A DNA stretch of 64,000 nt, from NCBI RefSeq assembly GCF_004944975.1, contig NZ_SPQG01000002.1, positions 344,212-408,211 of the forward strand. Direction: 5' to 3'. Shown here piece by piece: positions 27,203-34,842 of the stretch. The notes below the pieces were generated by a model that ran no database searches, was not told the origin of the DNA, and worked only from the letters and a program-made list of their open reading frames with translations. A program made the translations under genes and the position numbers. This DNA is from Halorhabdus amylolytica (lineage in GTDB: Archaea; Halobacteriota; Halobacteria; Halobacteriales; Haloarculaceae). Numbering within the stretch: position 1 is the first letter of the stretch; each line of letters begins with the position of its first letter.

Positions 27203-28042
27203 TCACAACTCGATCCGCTCGACGATCCGATCCGCGTCCTCGCGGGTGTTTATCGCGACGATCCGGAGGAACTCTTCCAGTCCCGAATCCTGCAGTTTGG
27301 CCTTCAGGAGGTTGTCAACCTGATAGACGCCGGCTGCGTTGGTCATCTCGATCTCGACCAGGACGGGCGTTCCGTCGCCGGTCCGGAGGTTGACCGCTTC
27401 GATCGCCTGACTGGAAACGGTGTTGATCCCACGTCCGCCGTGTTCGTACGGGATACGCGAGCGGCCACTCTCCATGTCGAGGGCGTCGGCTACCCGAACG
27501 ACACCGGCTTCGAGCGTCAGCGGCTCTTCCTCGGTGTGATGACAGAGGATCGCGTGGAGGACCTCGCTCTTGACGCGGACCGCCTCGGCCACGTCGTAGA
27601 AGGGCAACTCCGGGAGGATCCGATCGAGCAGATCCGCGGCCAGCGGGATCGAGTAATAGGGGTGGTCGTCACGGTGGACGACGTGTCCGATGTCGTGTAA
27701 CGTCGCCGCTAACGCGACGATGACGGGTTCATCAACCTCATCGAGACCCTGTTCGCGTGCCCCGTTGAACGTGACGCCACCCTGTTTCAACAAGTCGTAG
27801 AGACATAGCGCCCGGTTGCGGACGATCTCGACGTGTTTCTCGCCGTGGTCGTTGTACTGTTTGCGCGCTACTGGGTTGACGTTCTGGGCGGCCAGATATG
27901 CCTGGATCTCGCGATCTTCGGTCACGTACTTCAGGACCTCGTTGAGTCGCTCGTCCGGGAACGTGTGTTCGGCTTCGGGGTCGTAGATCCGCCCCTCGGA
28001 CTCGCCGTCCTCACCCGTGCCCGTGTCTGTCGCGTCGCTCAT
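27203..28042 (-). CDS. HD-domain phosphohydrolase
   Basis: 279 residues. The HD superfamily metal motif appears as H-x-EKHVEIV near residue 70, HDIGHVVHRDDH around 120, and the helix with ILCHHTEEE near 165. The tail VADALDMESGRSRIPYEHGG fits the archaeal HD proteins that act on nucleotides or phosphoesters. The exact substrate is unknown. Start is ATG 28042; the 25 codons before it are not family-like. Confidence 0.85.
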   Translation of the reverse strand: MSDATDTGTGEDGESEGRIYDPEAEHTFPDERLNEVLKYVTEDREIQAYLAAQNVNPVARKQYNDHGEKHVEIVRNRALCLYDLLKQGGVTFNGAREQGLDEVDEPVIVALAATLHDIGHVVHRDDHPYYSIPLAADLLDRILPELPFYDVAEAVRVKSEVLHAILCHHTEEEPLTLEAGVVRVADALDMESGRSRIPYEHGGRGINTVSSQAIEAVNLRTGDGTPVLVEIEMTNAAGVYQVDNLLKAKLQDSGLEEFLRIVAINTREDADRIVERIEL

Positions 28043-28091
28043 ACGGGTGAAAGCGGCCGGATCGAGAAAAGTCGGTCGGGTTCCGCGCCGA

Positions 28092-28568
28092 TCAGGCTGC
28101 GTCGGCTGCGGCCTCAAGTACCTCGTCGTAGTCCGGTTCGACGCCCGGATCGTCGCTGACCCACGCGTAGGTGATCTCGCCGTCCCCGTCGACGATGAAC
28201 ACCGAGCGCTTGGCGACGTCGTAGACGCCGAGTTCGTCGAAGTCCATTGTGAGGTCGTAGTCCTCGACGATCTCCTTCTCGGCGTCGCTGATCAGGTCGA
28301 AGGGCAGTTCGAGTTTGTCGCGGAACTCGTTGAGTGCGAACGGCGAGTCGACGCTGATGCCGTACAGCGTCGCGCCGGCATCCTCGACCTCCTCGATACG
28401 GTCGCGGAACGCGGCCATCTCGTGGCTGCAGACGCTGGTGAACGCGCCCGGGAAGAACGCCAGGACGAGTGGGGCGTCGTCGAGATTCTCCGAGAGCGTG
28501 AACGAGTCGACATCGCCGTTCGCGAGCGGTGCGGTGAAGTCGGGGGCTGTGTCGCCTTCGGTAACCAT
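28092..28568 (-). CDS. 1-Cys peroxiredoxin (AhpC/Bcp/AhpE type)
   Basis: 158 residues. The peroxidatic Cys47 sits in FFPGAFTSVCSHE, the F-x3-T-x2-C pattern of peroxiredoxins. No other cysteine is present, so reduction must use an external thiol rather than an internal resolving Cys. The protein reduces hydrogen peroxide or organic peroxides. ATG 28568 (MVTEGDTAPDF) is chosen over a much longer open frame. It is divergent from tatA. Confidence 0.9.
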   Translation of the reverse strand: MVTEGDTAPDFTAPLANGDVDSFTLSENLDDAPLVLAFFPGAFTSVCSHEMAAFRDRIEEVEDAGATLYGISVDSPFALNEFRDKLELPFDLISDAEKEIVEDYDLTMDFDELGVYDVAKRSVFIVDGDGEITYAWVSDDPGVEPDYDEVLEAAADAA

Positions 28569-28680
28569 TGCACCCCCGAGTAGGAGTGACGACCCAAAAG
28601 ATGTACCGCTCGCGACAATAGGTGTAACGGCCGTCCCGAACCGTCGGTGGACTCCGTTGGGGTTAAGCGGAGCAAAAAGA

Positions 28681-28689
28681 CTATAATAG
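28681..28689 (+). promoter_or_regulatory. TATA box of tatA
   Basis: CTATAATAG centred about 29 bases before the tatA ATG, suggesting a short or absent leader. Confidence 0.6.
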
Positions 28690-28713
28690 ACAGTAGGTAA
28701 GTCCCAGGTAGCG

Positions 28714-29034
28714 ATGATCGATGGATTGATCTTACAACTCGGTGGCATCCCGGGCGGGCCCGAAGTACTGTTGATCCTGCTGTTGGCAGTGCTCCTGTTC
28801 GGCGCGAACAAGATCCCCAAACTCGCCCGGTCGACGGGTCAGGCCATGGGCGAGTTCCAGAAGGGCCGCCAGCAGGTCGAGGAGGAACTCGAAGAGATGA
28901 AAGAGGGAGAAGGTCCCACGGCGGAGTCCAGCCCTGCGAGCGAGGGGACGCCGAGTACGGAGACGGCCAGGACGAGTACGGAGACGGCGGACGCCGGTAC
29001 CGACGCCACTGAAACGGACACGACCTCCAAATAG
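28714..29034 (+). CDS. tatA: Sec-independent translocase subunit TatA/E
   Basis: 106 residues: one membrane helix (EVLLILLLAVLLFGANKIP, with the FG-x2-K/R-x-P hinge), an amphipathic helix (KLARSTGQAMGEFQKGRQQVEEELEEM) and a Glu/Ser/Thr-rich acidic tail. TatA forms the pore for folded proteins bearing twin-arginine signals. Haloarchaea use Tat for most exported proteins; three Tat lipoproteins are encoded in this window. Confidence 0.92.
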   Translation: MIDGLILQLGGIPGGPEVLLILLLAVLLFGANKIPKLARSTGQAMGEFQKGRQQVEEELEEMKEGEGPTAESSPASEGTPSTETARTSTETADAGTDATETDTTSK

Positions 29035-29095
29035 GTCCCCGCGTTTTGAGGGCGGATCACAACGGTTTTTCTCCAGCCAGGTGTACCACGCGACA

Positions 29096-29168
29096 GGACG
29101 CGTGGCCTAGGGGACAGGGCGAGGGGTTCCTAACCCCTCGATCGCGGGTTCGAATCCCGCCGCGTCCG
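29096..29168 (+). tRNA. tRNA-Arg (anticodon CCT)
   Basis: 73 nt fold into a full cloverleaf. The 7-bp acceptor pairs GGACGCG with CGCGTCC, with discriminator G. The D stem is GCCT/GGGC, the anticodon stem AGGGG/CCCCT with loop TTCCTAA (anticodon CCT at 29129-29131), and the T arm CGGGTTCGAATCCCG. No intron and no encoded CCA. It reads AGG codons. Confidence 0.93.
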
Positions 29169-29347
29169 TAGCGACGACCGCAGGGAGGAGCGGAGGACCA
29201 AGAGATTCGAAACACGCGAGACGAGCGGGGCGAGACGGGACTGGAAGGAGCGTCTCGTAAGGCGAGCGGTGAAGCCGCGAGCGCAGCGAGTCTCGCCATC
29301 GGGTTCGAATCCCGCCGCGTCCGTAGCGACGACCGCAGGGAGGAGCG
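29145..29347. repeat. 48-bp direct repeat of the tRNA 3' end (att-like)
   Basis: Positions 29145-29192 (T arm and acceptor of tRNA-Arg plus 24 downstream bases) recur without mismatch at 29300-29347. Duplication of a tRNA 3' end is the mark of integrase-mediated insertion at that tRNA. The 107-bp spacer holds no gene, so any element has been lost. Confidence 0.8.
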
Positions 29348-29651
29348 AAGCGGCCGCGGCGTAGATCGCAAACGCTTCGCGTTTGCTCACTCCCGCCGCG
29401 TCCGTCGCGGTTCCTCGCGTCCGCTCGTCACACACGACGAACGCGGCGACCTTCCCGAACGCTCCGCGTTCGCTCAGTCCCGATAGACTCGCTTCGCTCG
29501 TCTATCGACGTTCGCCTCGCGATGTTTGACGAACTCCCGCCGCGTCCGTTCTCCGGCGAACGACAGTGGGTCCGGGCTGACCCGACCGAAACATGCCTTT
29601 ACACACCATCAGTACGAACAGAGCGTCCATGCTCTTCAGGAGGTCGGCCCT
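29169..29651. other. Non-coding tRNA-flanking region with repeat debris
   Basis: No convincing gene. Besides the 48-bp repeat, two further truncated copies of the acceptor sequence (TCCCGCCGCGTCCG) lie near 29391 and 29535. Two hairpins are present: GCAAACG-CTTCG-CGTTTGC near 29368-29386 and GAACGC-TCC-GCGTTC near 29458. This resembles decayed integration sites. The photolyase start follows. Confidence 0.6.
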
Positions 29652-31184
29652 GTGACCGTCTGGGTGCTTGGCGATCAACTCACCCGCGAACACGGCCCCG
29701 TTGCCAAACGGCCGGACGAACCGGTCTTGCTGATCGAGGCCTACGCCTTCGCTGAACGCCTCCCCTACCATCCCCACAAGCTCACGCTCGTGTTCAGCGC
29801 GATGCGACACTTCCGGGACGAACTCCGGGACGAAGGTCGAGATGTCCACTACTATCAGGTCGAGACGTTCGGCGACGGTCTTGAGGCACATTTCGTTGAT
29901 TATTCCGAAGACGACCTAACCATAATGCGCCCGGCAGGTGGCAGGACCGACCGGCTCCGGGAACTCGTCGAGAAGCGTGGTGGGTCGCTGGATGTCGTAG
30001 CGAATCCGCTGTTTTGCTGTTCGTCCGAGCAGTTCGACGACTGGGTAGACGGCCGGAACGTCGACACCTACCGCCACGAAGATTTTTACCGGCACATGCG
30101 CCGGGAAACTGGCATTCTGATGGACGACGGCGACCCGGTCGGCGGCGAGTGGAACTACGACGAGGACAACCGCGAGACGCCGCCCGACGACTGGGAGCCA
30201 CCCGACCCGCCCGCGTTCGAACCGGACGAGACAACTCGGGAGGTGGACGAATGGGTGGCCGACCGGTTCGACGGCGACTACGACGAACCACCCTATGGCG
30301 GATCATGGGCCGACCCGGATCCGTTTCGATGGCCGGTGACGCGTGAGCAGGCACTCGAAGTGCTCGCGGACTTCTGTCGGAATCGCTTCACGGCGTTCGG
30401 GCCGTACCAGGACGCCATGCGGCGAGAGTCGTGGGCGATGAGCCACTCGTTGCTTTCGACCAGCCTGAACCTCGGACTACTTCACCCCGCAGAGGTGATC
30501 GATCGGGCGATCGACACCTACGAGAACGGTAATGCGCCGCTCAACAGCGTCGAGGGATTCGTCCGGCAAGTGCTGGGTTGGCGGGAGTTCATGCGTCACG
30601 TCTACCGTCGTGAGCGCGACACGTTCGCCGAGGCGAACCAACTGGCGGCGACCGAACCGCTCCCCGAATTCTTCTGGACGGGCGAGACGGACATGGCCTG
30701 CCTCGGCGACGTCATCGACGGCGTCCGTCGTCGAGGATATGCCCACCACATCGAGCGCCTGATGGTGCTTTCGAACTTCGCGACGACGTTCGGCGTCGAT
30801 CCACGTGCGCTCAACCAGTGGTTTCACGTCGCCTTCATCGATGCCTACCACTGGGTGACGACGCCCAACGTCGTCGGGATGGGCACGTTCGCCAGCGACG
30901 TGCTCTCGACGAAACCCTACGTGGCATCCAGCAATTACGTCGATCGAATGAGCGACTACTGTGGCAGTTGTCCCTATCACAAAACCAAGACGATCGGTGA
31001 GAACGCCTGCCCGTTCAACGCGCTGTATTGGGACTTTCTGGGCCGAAACGAGGCGCACCTCCGGTCGAATCATCGGATGGGGCTGATCTACAGTCACTGG
31101 GACGACAAAGACGAGACGGAGCGGGAGGCAATCGATGAGCGAGCGGCGGCCATCCGGAAGGCCGCCCGTCGCGGCGACCTTTGA
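29652..31184 (+). CDS. Iron-sulfur photolyase/cryptochrome family protein (FeS-BCP, PhrB-like)
   Basis: 510 residues from GTG 29652, with an excellent GGAGGT site seven bases upstream; the family N terminus MTVWVLGDQLT fits this start. Four cysteines at 350, 437, 440 and 453 (MACLG; CGSC...ENACPFN) match the [4Fe-4S] ligands of bacterial PhrB. The FAD domain includes NPLNSVEGFVRQVLGWREFM-like and NQWFHVAFIDAYHWVTTPNV segments. It probably repairs UV (6-4) lesions. The long frame upstream of GTG lies in tRNA-flank debris and is not coding. Confidence 0.92.
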   Translation: MTVWVLGDQLTREHGPVAKRPDEPVLLIEAYAFAERLPYHPHKLTLVFSAMRHFRDELRDEGRDVHYYQVETFGDGLEAHFVDYSEDDLTIMRPAGGRTDRLRELVEKRGGSLDVVANPLFCCSSEQFDDWVDGRNVDTYRHEDFYRHMRRETGILMDDGDPVGGEWNYDEDNRETPPDDWEPPDPPAFEPDETTREVDEWVADRFDGDYDEPPYGGSWADPDPFRWPVTREQALEVLADFCRNRFTAFGPYQDAMRRESWAMSHSLLSTSLNLGLLHPAEVIDRAIDTYENGNAPLNSVEGFVRQVLGWREFMRHVYRRERDTFAEANQLAATEPLPEFFWTGETDMACLGDVIDGVRRRGYAHHIERLMVLSNFATTFGVDPRALNQWFHVAFIDAYHWVTTPNVVGMGTFASDVLSTKPYVASSNYVDRMSDYCGSCPYHKTKTIGENACPFNALYWDFLGRNEAHLRSNHRMGLIYSHWDDKDETEREAIDERAAAIRKAARRGDL

Positions 31185-31196
31185 GGGGGTGGTCCC

Positions 31197-32234
31197 TCAA
31201 TCCGCCGGGGAGACGTCAGCCGTTCTCGTGTCTTCTCGGATTGCTTTCAGGGCGCTGTAGATGACGGCACTCCCGACAGCGAGGGCCGAGAGCATAATCA
31301 GGGCAAAGCTGACGAGCTTGAGTTCGCCGATTCCATACGCGTTACCGAGTTGCCGAAGTGCGACTGCCACTGATCCCCCGAGCAACATCAGTCCGAAGTA
31401 GATCTTGATTTCGCTTTCCTCGACCAGGCTCGTGGCTGTCGAACCGATCCGGGCACCGAGGGCGCTCCCGGCGAGTAAGGGCACGACGATCGAGAGATCA
31501 ACGGCACCTTCCAGTCCGTAGAGGAACGAGCCGAGCCCGCCGGAGAAAACGATCTCGAAGAGGTCGGTCCCGACGGCGATCGGAACGGGCACGCCGATCA
31601 GGTAGAACATCGCCGGCATGCGGATGAATCCGCCGCCGACCCCGAGAAACCCGGAGAGCAATCCCGTCGCGAAGGCGACGCCGAGCACCATCCACAGTGA
31701 GACCTTGATGCCGCCCCCGATCGTCATCATCGGCGGAATGGTGTAGGACTGGATTGTCTTCGCGATGTCCGGGATCGCGTCCGGATCGATCTCCCCATTG
31801 GGGTCGTGTTGCTCTTCGATCGATTCTTCCTCGTCGTTACGGAGAGCGTTACGCGTAACGAACAGGCCGACGCCACCCAGCAGAACCACGTACGTGACGC
31901 CGACTATCAGTCCTGCCAGTCCCCGGTCCTGCAGGAAGTAGAGCCCGATCCGTCCGACTTCGATACCCGCTGTCGTCCCGACGATCATCAGCCCGCCGAG
32001 TTTGTAATCGACCTGGCCGAGGTCGCGATGCTTGAGGGTCGCGATGACGGCCGTCCCGAAGACGAAGGCCATCCCGCTGCCGACGGCCGTGGTCGTCTCG
32101 AAGCCCATGATCATCAACGCGGGCGTCACGAGGAACGACCCGCCCATCCCGAAGAACCCAAAGAGCACGCCGACCATGAAACCGAAGCCGACGAACAGTG
32201 CGATCATGCTCGCGGCGAGTCCGAACAGTTCCAT
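31197..32234 (-). CDS. TauE/SafE-family anion (sulfite/organosulfonate) exporter
   Basis: 345 residues with about eight membrane spans and the two internal repeats of the family: GFFGMGGSFLVTPALMIMG near the N terminus and GFLGVGGGFIRMPAMFYLIGVPVPIAVGTDLFEIVFSG in the second half. A long acidic loop separates the halves (residues ~135-165). TauE/SafE proteins move sulfite, sulfoacetate or related anions. It follows the small DUF7512-type gene by 3 bases, and the upstream region shares a motif with the other sulfur genes nearby. Confidence 0.9.
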   Translation of the reverse strand: MELFGLAASMIALFVGFGFMVGVLFGFFGMGGSFLVTPALMIMGFETTTAVGSGMAFVFGTAVIATLKHRDLGQVDYKLGGLMIVGTTAGIEVGRIGLYFLQDRGLAGLIVGVTYVVLLGGVGLFVTRNALRNDEEESIEEQHDPNGEIDPDAIPDIAKTIQSYTIPPMMTIGGGIKVSLWMVLGVAFATGLLSGFLGVGGGFIRMPAMFYLIGVPVPIAVGTDLFEIVFSGGLGSFLYGLEGAVDLSIVVPLLAGSALGARIGSTATSLVEESEIKIYFGLMLLGGSVAVALRQLGNAYGIGELKLVSFALIMLSALAVGSAVIYSALKAIREDTRTADVSPAD

Positions 32235-32237
32235 GGG

Positions 32238-32387
32238 TTAGAGAGTGCGAATGCGTTCGACGAGTGGTTTCGCGACGATACTCGATAATGCGCCGTACCC
32301 CAGATAGAGGACGCCCGCCTCGAGCAACACTGCGCCCACGAGCGTGGCTGCCTCCAACATCTGGGCTCCCGATCCAAGTCCGATCAT
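32238..32387 (-). CDS. Small single-span membrane protein preceding TauE/SafE (DUF7512-like)
   Basis: 49 residues: a short N terminus (MIGLGSGAQML), one hydrophobic helix (EAATLVGAVLLEAGVLYLGYGAL) and a basic C-terminal tail (KPLVERIRTL). Its stop is 3 bases before the TauE/SafE ATG. Haloarchaeal TauE/SafE genes commonly have such a tiny partner directly upstream, which suggests an accessory subunit; the family name is given from memory. Confidence 0.7.
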   Translation of the reverse strand: MIGLGSGAQMLEAATLVGAVLLEAGVLYLGYGALSSIVAKPLVERIRTL

Positions 32388-32771
32388 GCGTTTCCCCTCG
32401 TCAGTGACAGCAGTTGTGTGCGAATCATGGTTGGCTCTTCAATACTCCTTATTCCACGGGTGCGTAAAACGCTTTTGAACATATTGCACAATATTACAAA
32501 CACGTATCCGCCACGTAACCGACGAGAATATTCTCTTAAGTTATCTGGATATAGTTATCGGGGGGTCGGGACCGTCCGATAGTGTCTATCAGAAAACGGC
32601 GATAAGAGATATTTGCCGGCTATTTGGCCCGATCCACAATTCGTCAGTCGGTATGTCATCAGTATTCACGCCGAAGTGTGCGCACTGGCTCCCGATAGTA
32701 GGCCCGTCTGATGTACGAAGTAGTATTGAACAATCGAAGCAATATTATAGGGTCGGGGCCAAGTACGCCAT
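32388..32771. other. AT-rich regulatory region between TauE operon and tandem Usp gene
   Basis: 384 bp with no convincing gene and markedly more A/T than its surroundings. It must hold the promoters of both divergent units. A TATA box AATATTATA at 32741-32749 is 27 bases before the Usp ATG. Palindromic or half-palindromic ATTG...CAAT elements lie at 32481-32494 and 32725-32734. Confidence 0.6.
32481..32494. promoter_or_regulatory. 14-bp inverted repeat ATATTG-CA-CAATAT upstream of the TauE unit
   Basis: Perfect 6-2-6 palindrome about 95-105 bases before the small membrane protein start. The half ATATTGTG recurs upstream of the rhodanese operon (38281-38292 and, weaker, 38434-38442). It is a candidate binding site for a sulfur or redox regulator. 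Confidence 0.45.
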
Positions 32772-33611
32772 ATGAAGGCCGTCTACGCGACAGATCTCTC
32801 AGAAGCGAGCGAAGCCACGGTCGCCAACGAGACGTGTCTGGAGTGTTTAGACCGGATCGGTGTCGAGGAGTTTCACCTCGTGACGGTCGTCCCCTCGAAC
32901 GTCCACTCCGGGATGCCAGGGATGAACTTCGAGAAGCGTCGCCGGGCGGCGTTAGACCGCTATCGGGAGAGTTTCGAAGATGCGGGATTCGCGGTCGAGA
33001 CGCACGTCGTACGCGGGACGCCCCATCGCCGTATCAACGGGATCGCGGAGTCCGTCGGCGCGACCCTCACGATCGTCGGGTCGCGGGGTTCGAGTCCCTT
33101 GGAGAACCGCTTTATCGGCTCGACGGTCCGGAACCTCGCACGGACGTCAGTGACACCCCTGCTCGTCAACCGGATCCAGCGAGCGACCGACGATCCCGAC
33201 GTGCTCGAGGAACATCTCTTCCAGCGAATGCTATACGCGACTGACTTTTCAGAAAACGCACGAGAAGCCTTCGAGGCGTTTTCGTACCTCCGGCACGCGA
33301 CCCAGGAAGCGACGCTGGTCCACGTCCAGACGCCCGCCGATCCTGATCCGGAGGACGACCCTCGGGATCGGCTCGACGAACTAGCCGGCCAACTTCAGGA
33401 GTGGGACATCGACACGCGTCTGGACGTCCGGCAGGGTGATCCCGTCGAGGAGATCCTCGCCGCCGAAGACGAGGACGATCCGAGTACGACGCTGGTCGGC
33501 TCGCGGGGCCACAGCCGGTTACGGCGACTGTTACTCGGTAGCGTCTCTGAGGATGTCGTTGCGAAAGCGGACGGCAACGTGATGCTGATTCCGCCCAAAC
33601 GCGTCGCGTGA
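32772..33611 (+). CDS. Tandem universal stress protein (two Usp domains)
   Basis: 279 residues. Domain 1 (MKAVYATDLSEASEATVANE ... VGSRGSSPLENRFIGSTVRNLARTSVTPLLV) and domain 2 (RMLYATDFSENAREAFEAFSYL ... VGSRGHSRLRRLLLGSVSEDVVAKADGNVMLI) both keep the G-x2-G-x9-G-S/T nucleotide loop, so both may bind ATP. Tandem Usp proteins often work with anion transporters. The gene is divergent from the TauE unit and has a good leaderless-type TATA box. Confidence 0.9.
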   Translation: MKAVYATDLSEASEATVANETCLECLDRIGVEEFHLVTVVPSNVHSGMPGMNFEKRRRAALDRYRESFEDAGFAVETHVVRGTPHRRINGIAESVGATLTIVGSRGSSPLENRFIGSTVRNLARTSVTPLLVNRIQRATDDPDVLEEHLFQRMLYATDFSENAREAFEAFSYLRHATQEATLVHVQTPADPDPEDDPRDRLDELAGQLQEWDIDTRLDVRQGDPVEEILAAEDEDDPSTTLVGSRGHSRLRRLLLGSVSEDVVAKADGNVMLIPPKRVA

Positions 33612-33853
33612 TACTACCGCGACGCGATGTATCTGTACAGCACAAATGTAGACGGATCCCGTCCCGTCACAGAATGGTCTCCGTTGACTGTCGAGTGGTA
33701 AGCGACCAACGCGGAAGGCATTCTTCTGGACACTGCCATGGCCATCCTGCATACAGCGATTACGTTCAGCAAACGAGCGACCGGTTCAGGTGGCCGCTAT
33801 CTTCCAAGCCGGGCTCTCCTCACGGGCAAGGGCCGATGAGGGATCGAATCCAA

Positions 33854-34231
33854 TCACTGGAGTCTCAGAACCGCTGGTAGCAGTGCTTGAAAACGAACCT
33901 CGATCGATCCAAGAGACAGCTGTTGAGACAGGGTCCCGGGCGCGGCGTCCGTGCCAGCGATCGCAATCACTGCGCTCCCGACCCGTATCTCGGCGGTCTG
34001 TCCAGTCTCGGAGAGCAGCCGCAAGAGCCCCGGTAGCCGCTCCTGTTCACTCCGTAGCAGACGGAATCCGGCCCACACCGAGGGAACCTGGACGCGAATA
34101 CGATCTCCTACGGTACCGATTGCGAGGTCAATGTCATTGACGGTGACCGAAAGATTGGCCGTGACATCGAGATCAGGACGACGACGAGCGAGATCCCCAA
34201 CAGTTGTGAGTGGATCATCGCTCGCTACCAC
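33854..34231 (-). CDS. Unknown protein, second gene of a two-gene unit
   Basis: 125 residues beginning at a GTG 2 bases after the upstream stop (33854 is the last base of its stop). Text: DDPLTTVGDLARRRPDLDVTANLSVTVNDIDLAIGTVGDRIRVQVPSVWAGFRLLRS, then a helical C-terminal half ending in FQALLPAVLRLQ. It looks like a small beta-rich domain plus a tail, not obviously membrane-bound. The acidic share is lower than in typical neighbours. No family recognised. Confidence 0.5.
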   Translation of the reverse strand: MVASDDPLTTVGDLARRRPDLDVTANLSVTVNDIDLAIGTVGDRIRVQVPSVWAGFRLLRSEQERLPGLLRLLSETGQTAEIRVGSAVIAIAGTDAAPGTLSQQLSLGSIEVRFQALLPAVLRLQ

Positions 34232-34233
34232 GC

Positions 34234-34458
34234 TCAGTCACTCTCGTTGGTCGTCACGCGAACCGTTCCGTCAACCTGCCAGTGAGCGTGATCAGCGTCC
34301 TCGCCAACCTTGCTTGGAACTGCCACATTCATATCTTCAAACTCGTACACGATTTCGGCACCCCGACCGGTCAGTCTATCGTAGAGGCCGACCGCGAGCT
34401 CGGGCCAGCTGGTCGTTTCCTCGATACGCTTTTCGGATTCTGTTTCAGTTTCACTCAT
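34234..34458 (-). CDS. Unknown 74-residue protein, first gene of a two-gene unit
   Basis: 74 residues: ELAVGLYDRLTGRGAEIVYEFEDMNVAVPSKVGEDADHAHWQVDGTVRVTTNESD. A helix is followed by beta strands; the NVAVPS and VDGTVRV blocks resemble the strand pattern of its partner gene. A TATA box (CTATAAGTG on the minus strand, 34482-34491) lies about 28 bases upstream of the ATG, giving a leaderless mRNA for the pair. No function can be given. Confidence 0.6.
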   Translation of the reverse strand: MSETETESEKRIEETTSWPELAVGLYDRLTGRGAEIVYEFEDMNVAVPSKVGEDADHAHWQVDGTVRVTTNESD

Positions 34459-34842
34459 GATTTACCAGTAGGGTTAGTTGCACTTATAGCTATGCCACAA
34501 ATCGAAAAGACAAACTGCCAATCGTCCCCCGTTGCACTATCGAGAATCGGACGGAGACAGATCGATCATCAGTCAGTCCGGTATTCAGGGCTTCGTTTCC
34601 TGCTGGGTTGGCACTGACGACAGACTCGGTAGACGGCACTGTCTCCACCGCCGAATTCATCTCTGTCAATACTGGCGAGACCGATACAGAGGGTGAATAC
34701 AGTGCTCGGCCACCGTTTCCCTCACGTTGTTCCCAAGAACCAACTGCTCAGTGGGGATATCCCCACTGAATGGAGCATCACACGGTACACGAACGTCTTC
34801 TCTGAAGTGGTTCGGTGGGATCACCCGGAATAGCCGACGGTA
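34459..34842. other. Intergenic region upstream of the unknown gene pair
   Basis: 384 bp, lower GC than the surroundings. It contains the promoter of the unknown gene pair and a perfect 22-bp palindrome (34748-34769). A plus-strand stretch around 34590-34760 has gene-like codons but no start and no recognisable family; it may be debris. Confidence 0.5.
34748..34769. repeat. Perfect 22-bp palindrome (TCAGTGGGGAT / ATCCCCACTGA)
   Basis: Eleven bases followed directly by their exact reverse complement, with no spacer, 74 bp beyond the stop of the PiT gene. As RNA it would form a strong stem but lacks a T-run, so it may be a protein-binding site, a processing site or a terminator element. Confidence 0.75.

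Noticed and set aside
29057-29371. Minus-strand frame with GGIRTRDRGVRNPSPCPLGHAS
   Set aside because: This is the reverse reading of the tRNA-Arg gene and its copy, a well-known false protein.
34590-34760. Plus-strand stretch with acidic, gene-like codons (DSVDGTVSTAEFISVNTGE)
   Set aside because: No start, no family, short; may be decayed coding DNA but not supportable.
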